This document shows, piece after piece, positions 24,385 to 25,584 of a DNA stretch of 25,584 nucleotides. The stretch is from JBJXGE01 sp046154185. Its GTDB lineage: Bacteria > Planctomycetota > UBA8108 > UBA1146 > JAJFFE01. The stretch covers positions 1 through 25,584 of the forward strand of contig JBJXGE010000088.1 of assembly GCA_046154185.1 (NCBI GenBank), given 5' to 3'. The notes below the pieces were generated by a model, which was not told the DNA's origin, did no database searches, and worked only from the letters and a program-made list of their open reading frames with translations. Positions within the stretch are counted from its first letter, which is position 1. Each line of letters starts with the position of its first letter. The translations under genes and the position numbers were made by a program.

Positions 24385-24402
24385 CCGACCGCATCCGGTC
24401 GG
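24385..24402. repeat. 7-bp hairpin closing the palindromic array
   Basis: The arms CCGACCG and CGGTCGG enclose the loop CATC directly after the last repeat unit. It has the size and GC content of a REP-type hairpin. Confidence 0.65.
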
Positions 24403-24416
24403 TGACCTGGTCCGCG

Positions 24417-24465
24417 CGCGCCCTAGTTCAGCGGATAGAACTTGGCACGCCTTCTGCAATCCTCG
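24417..24465 (+). other. tRNA-like 5' half (possible tRNA remnant)
   Basis: Seven bases CGCGCCC are followed by T8-A9-like TA and a perfect D arm GTTC-AGCGGATA-GAAC (24426-24441), as in many bacterial tRNAs. The next stem TGGCA/TGCAA pairs at four of five positions, but the loop CGCCTTC has G where U33 is nearly invariant. No 3' acceptor strand complementary to CGCGCCC is found downstream. It is therefore not a working tRNA; a decayed or truncated copy, or chance similarity, remain. Confidence 0.35.
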
Positions 24466-24499
24466 CCGCGCTTGGCAGCGTCCCCGTTCGTAGGGGTTC

Positions 24500-25381
24500 A
24501 TGCATTCACGGCGGGTGCTCAAGGGTGCGACGTATCTGATCACGAGGCGCACGGCGCTCCGGCAATGCTTTCTCAAGCAGCGCGATCTGCCGATCGTCGA
24601 GCAGGCGATTCGGTTTTGTTTGGCGCATGCGGCGAGCAAGTACGGCGTGCAGTTGCATGCATTCGAGTTTCTGTGGACACACTATCATCTGGTGGCAACC
24701 GACCCGCTCGGCAAGATTTCGCTCTTCGAGTTGTGGTTGAATCGCCACACCGCGCTGATCACGAAAATCCTGCGGGGCATCGACGAAAACGTGTACGCGG
24801 TCGGCCCTTTTTCGGGTGTGTCTTCGCGGCTGGTGTCGACGCCCGGCCTGTGGCCGGGCGTTGTGTCCTGGCCGCAAGACTTGAATCGCATTCAAGTGAT
24901 CGCGCGCCCCGAGATTTATTTCTCCAAGCGTACACGCAACGTGCCAGAGTTCGCCGAGCTGGTGCTGACGAAGCCGCCAGTGTTTGCCGCCAAGAGCGAT
25001 GAGGAATTCATCTCGATGCGACAAGCGCGGCTCGCGGAAGGCGAGCGCGATCTGCACGCCCAGTTTGCCGCCCAGGGTCTCAAGTTCATGGGGTTGCGAA
25101 ACGTCTTGCGCATGAAGCATACGGACCGCGCAACGAGCATCGAGCGCTTCCGCGCCCTCGACCCCCACTTGGCCGGGAAGGACAAATCCGTGCGAATTGC
25201 GCGAATTCGCAGTCTTCAGGCTTTTCGCCGCCAGCACCGCGAGGCGCTCATCGCCTTCGCGACCGATCGCACCATCGAGTTCCCGTCCGGCACTTACCGC
25301 ATGCGCGTCCTCCTCGCCGTCAACGTGCGGTTTCCGGAGTGGTGCGCGGATCCGATGAGACCGCCGCCGCTCCCATCGTGA
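24500..25381 (+). CDS. REP-associated (Y1/HUH) transposase-like protein, probably lacking catalytic Tyr
   Basis: The protein has 293 residues. Its start ATG has AGGGG four bases upstream. The N-terminus (RRVLKGATYLITRRTALRQCF) and the HUH motif region QLHAFEFLWTHYHLVATDP (His61 and His63 as metal ligands) place it with transposases that act on single-stranded hairpins. The C-terminal part (ARPEIYF, VPEFAELVLTKPPVF, GKDKSVRIARIRSLQAFR, FPSGTYRMRV) also follows the family. Between GPFSGV (102-107) and LWPGVVSWPQ (117-126), however, the roughly 25 residues that normally carry the catalytic tyrosine and a LANPV-like turn appear to be missing, without loss of frame. The residue before the HUH is Thr instead of the usual Asn. 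It may be inactive or domesticated. The palindromic cluster just upstream is a natural candidate target. Confidence 0.75.
   Translation: MHSRRVLKGATYLITRRTALRQCFLKQRDLPIVEQAIRFCLAHAASKYGVQLHAFEFLWTHYHLVATDPLGKISLFELWLNRHTALITKILRGIDENVYAVGPFSGVSSRLVSTPGLWPGVVSWPQDLNRIQVIARPEIYFSKRTRNVPEFAELVLTKPPVFAAKSDEEFISMRQARLAEGERDLHAQFAAQGLKFMGLRNVLRMKHTDRATSIERFRALDPHLAGKDKSVRIARIRSLQAFRRQHREALIAFATDRTIEFPSGTYRMRVLLAVNVRFPEWCADPMRPPPLPS
24839..24861. repeat. Perfect 10-bp inverted repeat inside the transposase-like gene
   Basis: The arms ACGCCCGGCC and GGCCGGGCGT surround the loop TGT. It encodes TPGLWPGV, exactly where the family segment with the catalytic tyrosine seems to be missing. Part of the symmetry follows from the conserved WPG codons, but exact 10-bp symmetry exceeds that. 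Confidence 0.7.
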
Positions 25382-25584
25382 CGTCGGCCCGGACCAGAAT
25401 CTTCTCCGCCAACTTCGATATTTCTCGCTCCGCGACTGGAGCTCTGGCCGCTCGCCACCACTTCATCCCTGGGCGGCAAATTACTCTCGCTTTTCGCCAA
25501 AAAATCCCGCAGCCGCCAGGCCCCCCCGCTCGAAAAATCCTCACCAACCGCCTCCCGTCCAAATTTGCCGACGAGCTCCGGCAT
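25382..25584. other. Right edge, no gene assigned
   Basis: After the transposase-like stop codon there is a C-rich stretch with a run of seven C near 25520. A minus-strand frame open from the window edge into the transposase-like gene has low-complexity composition and cannot be judged without the next bases. Nothing else is recognised. Confidence 0.3.

Noticed and set aside
24417..24496. Complete tRNA gene
   Set aside because: The acceptor strands do not pair, U33 is replaced by G, and the CCCC...GGGG hairpin at 24482-24496 lacks the closing G-C pair of a T arm and is too far away.
25294..25584. Minus-strand frame open from the right edge
   Set aside because: It overlaps the transposase-like C-terminus, is Gly/Arg/Ser-rich and has no visible start context inside the window.

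Overview
The window looks like chromosomal DNA of a GC-rich bacterium, most probably an uncultured member of the Planctomycetota. This is inferred from the gene families, not from a marker gene. A DUF1800/DUF1501 pair carries an N-terminal dockerin-like double repeat of the style common in planctomycete surface proteins. There is also a DUF2341/LamG exported protein, a prepilin-like protein with a C-terminal family motif, and an ECF sigma gene followed by a FecR/carboxypeptidase-regulatory protein. No rRNA, complete tRNA, CRISPR array or prophage was seen.

Layout. 1-1327 (-): 5' part of an exported LamG protein that runs off the left edge. 1626-3042 (-): an SDR-type L-threonine 3-dehydrogenase tightly followed by a YbjN-like small protein. 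3271-4134 (+): cytoplasmic GT2 glycosyltransferase. 4349-7744 (+): two-gene DUF1800-DUF1501 operon, ending at a strong bidirectional hairpin terminator (7766-7805). 7850-11222 (-): ECF sigma factor overlapping a very long anti-sigma/FecR-like plus carboxypeptidase-regulatory-repeat protein. 11302-13429 (-): aquaporin and aldehyde dehydrogenase. 13636-14118 (+): unknown lipoprotein. 14126-14953 (-): LolA-like exported protein. 15142-19287 (-): a three-gene molybdenum hydroxylase operon (2Fe-2S, Mo and FAD subunits) whose stop and start codons overlap. 19484-21109 (-): lone lipoprotein secretin with a TTG start inside a striking Shine-Dalgarno hairpin. 21460-21705 (+): 81-residue unknown protein with a near-perfect ribosome binding site. 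21820-22974 (-): AAA/DUF4143 ATPase behind an AT-rich promoter. 23121-24011 (-): prepilin-like protein. 24224-25381: a cluster of palindromes, a tRNA-like remnant and a REP-associated (Y1/HUH) transposase-like gene.

Functional picture. The molybdenum enzyme is the best-defined system. Its FAD subunit has four cysteines at spacings 16/8/9, the pattern of the extra [4Fe-4S] cluster of 4-hydroxybenzoyl-CoA reductase. The operon therefore resembles HcrABC more than xanthine dehydrogenase, although no aromatic-pathway partner is present here. The secretin and the prepilin-like protein belong to type II secretion/type IV pilus families, but neither sits with its usual partners.

The most unusual region is the right end. 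Four separate dyad-symmetric elements are packed into about 180 bases just upstream of a HUH-transposase-like gene that appears to have lost the segment carrying its catalytic tyrosine. This resembles a REP/RAYT-type arrangement with a possibly inactivated or domesticated enzyme. The other strong puzzle is the ECF-linked protein at 7850-10648: two membrane segments and a second well-placed ribosome binding site suggest that two proteins are encoded in one uninterrupted frame.
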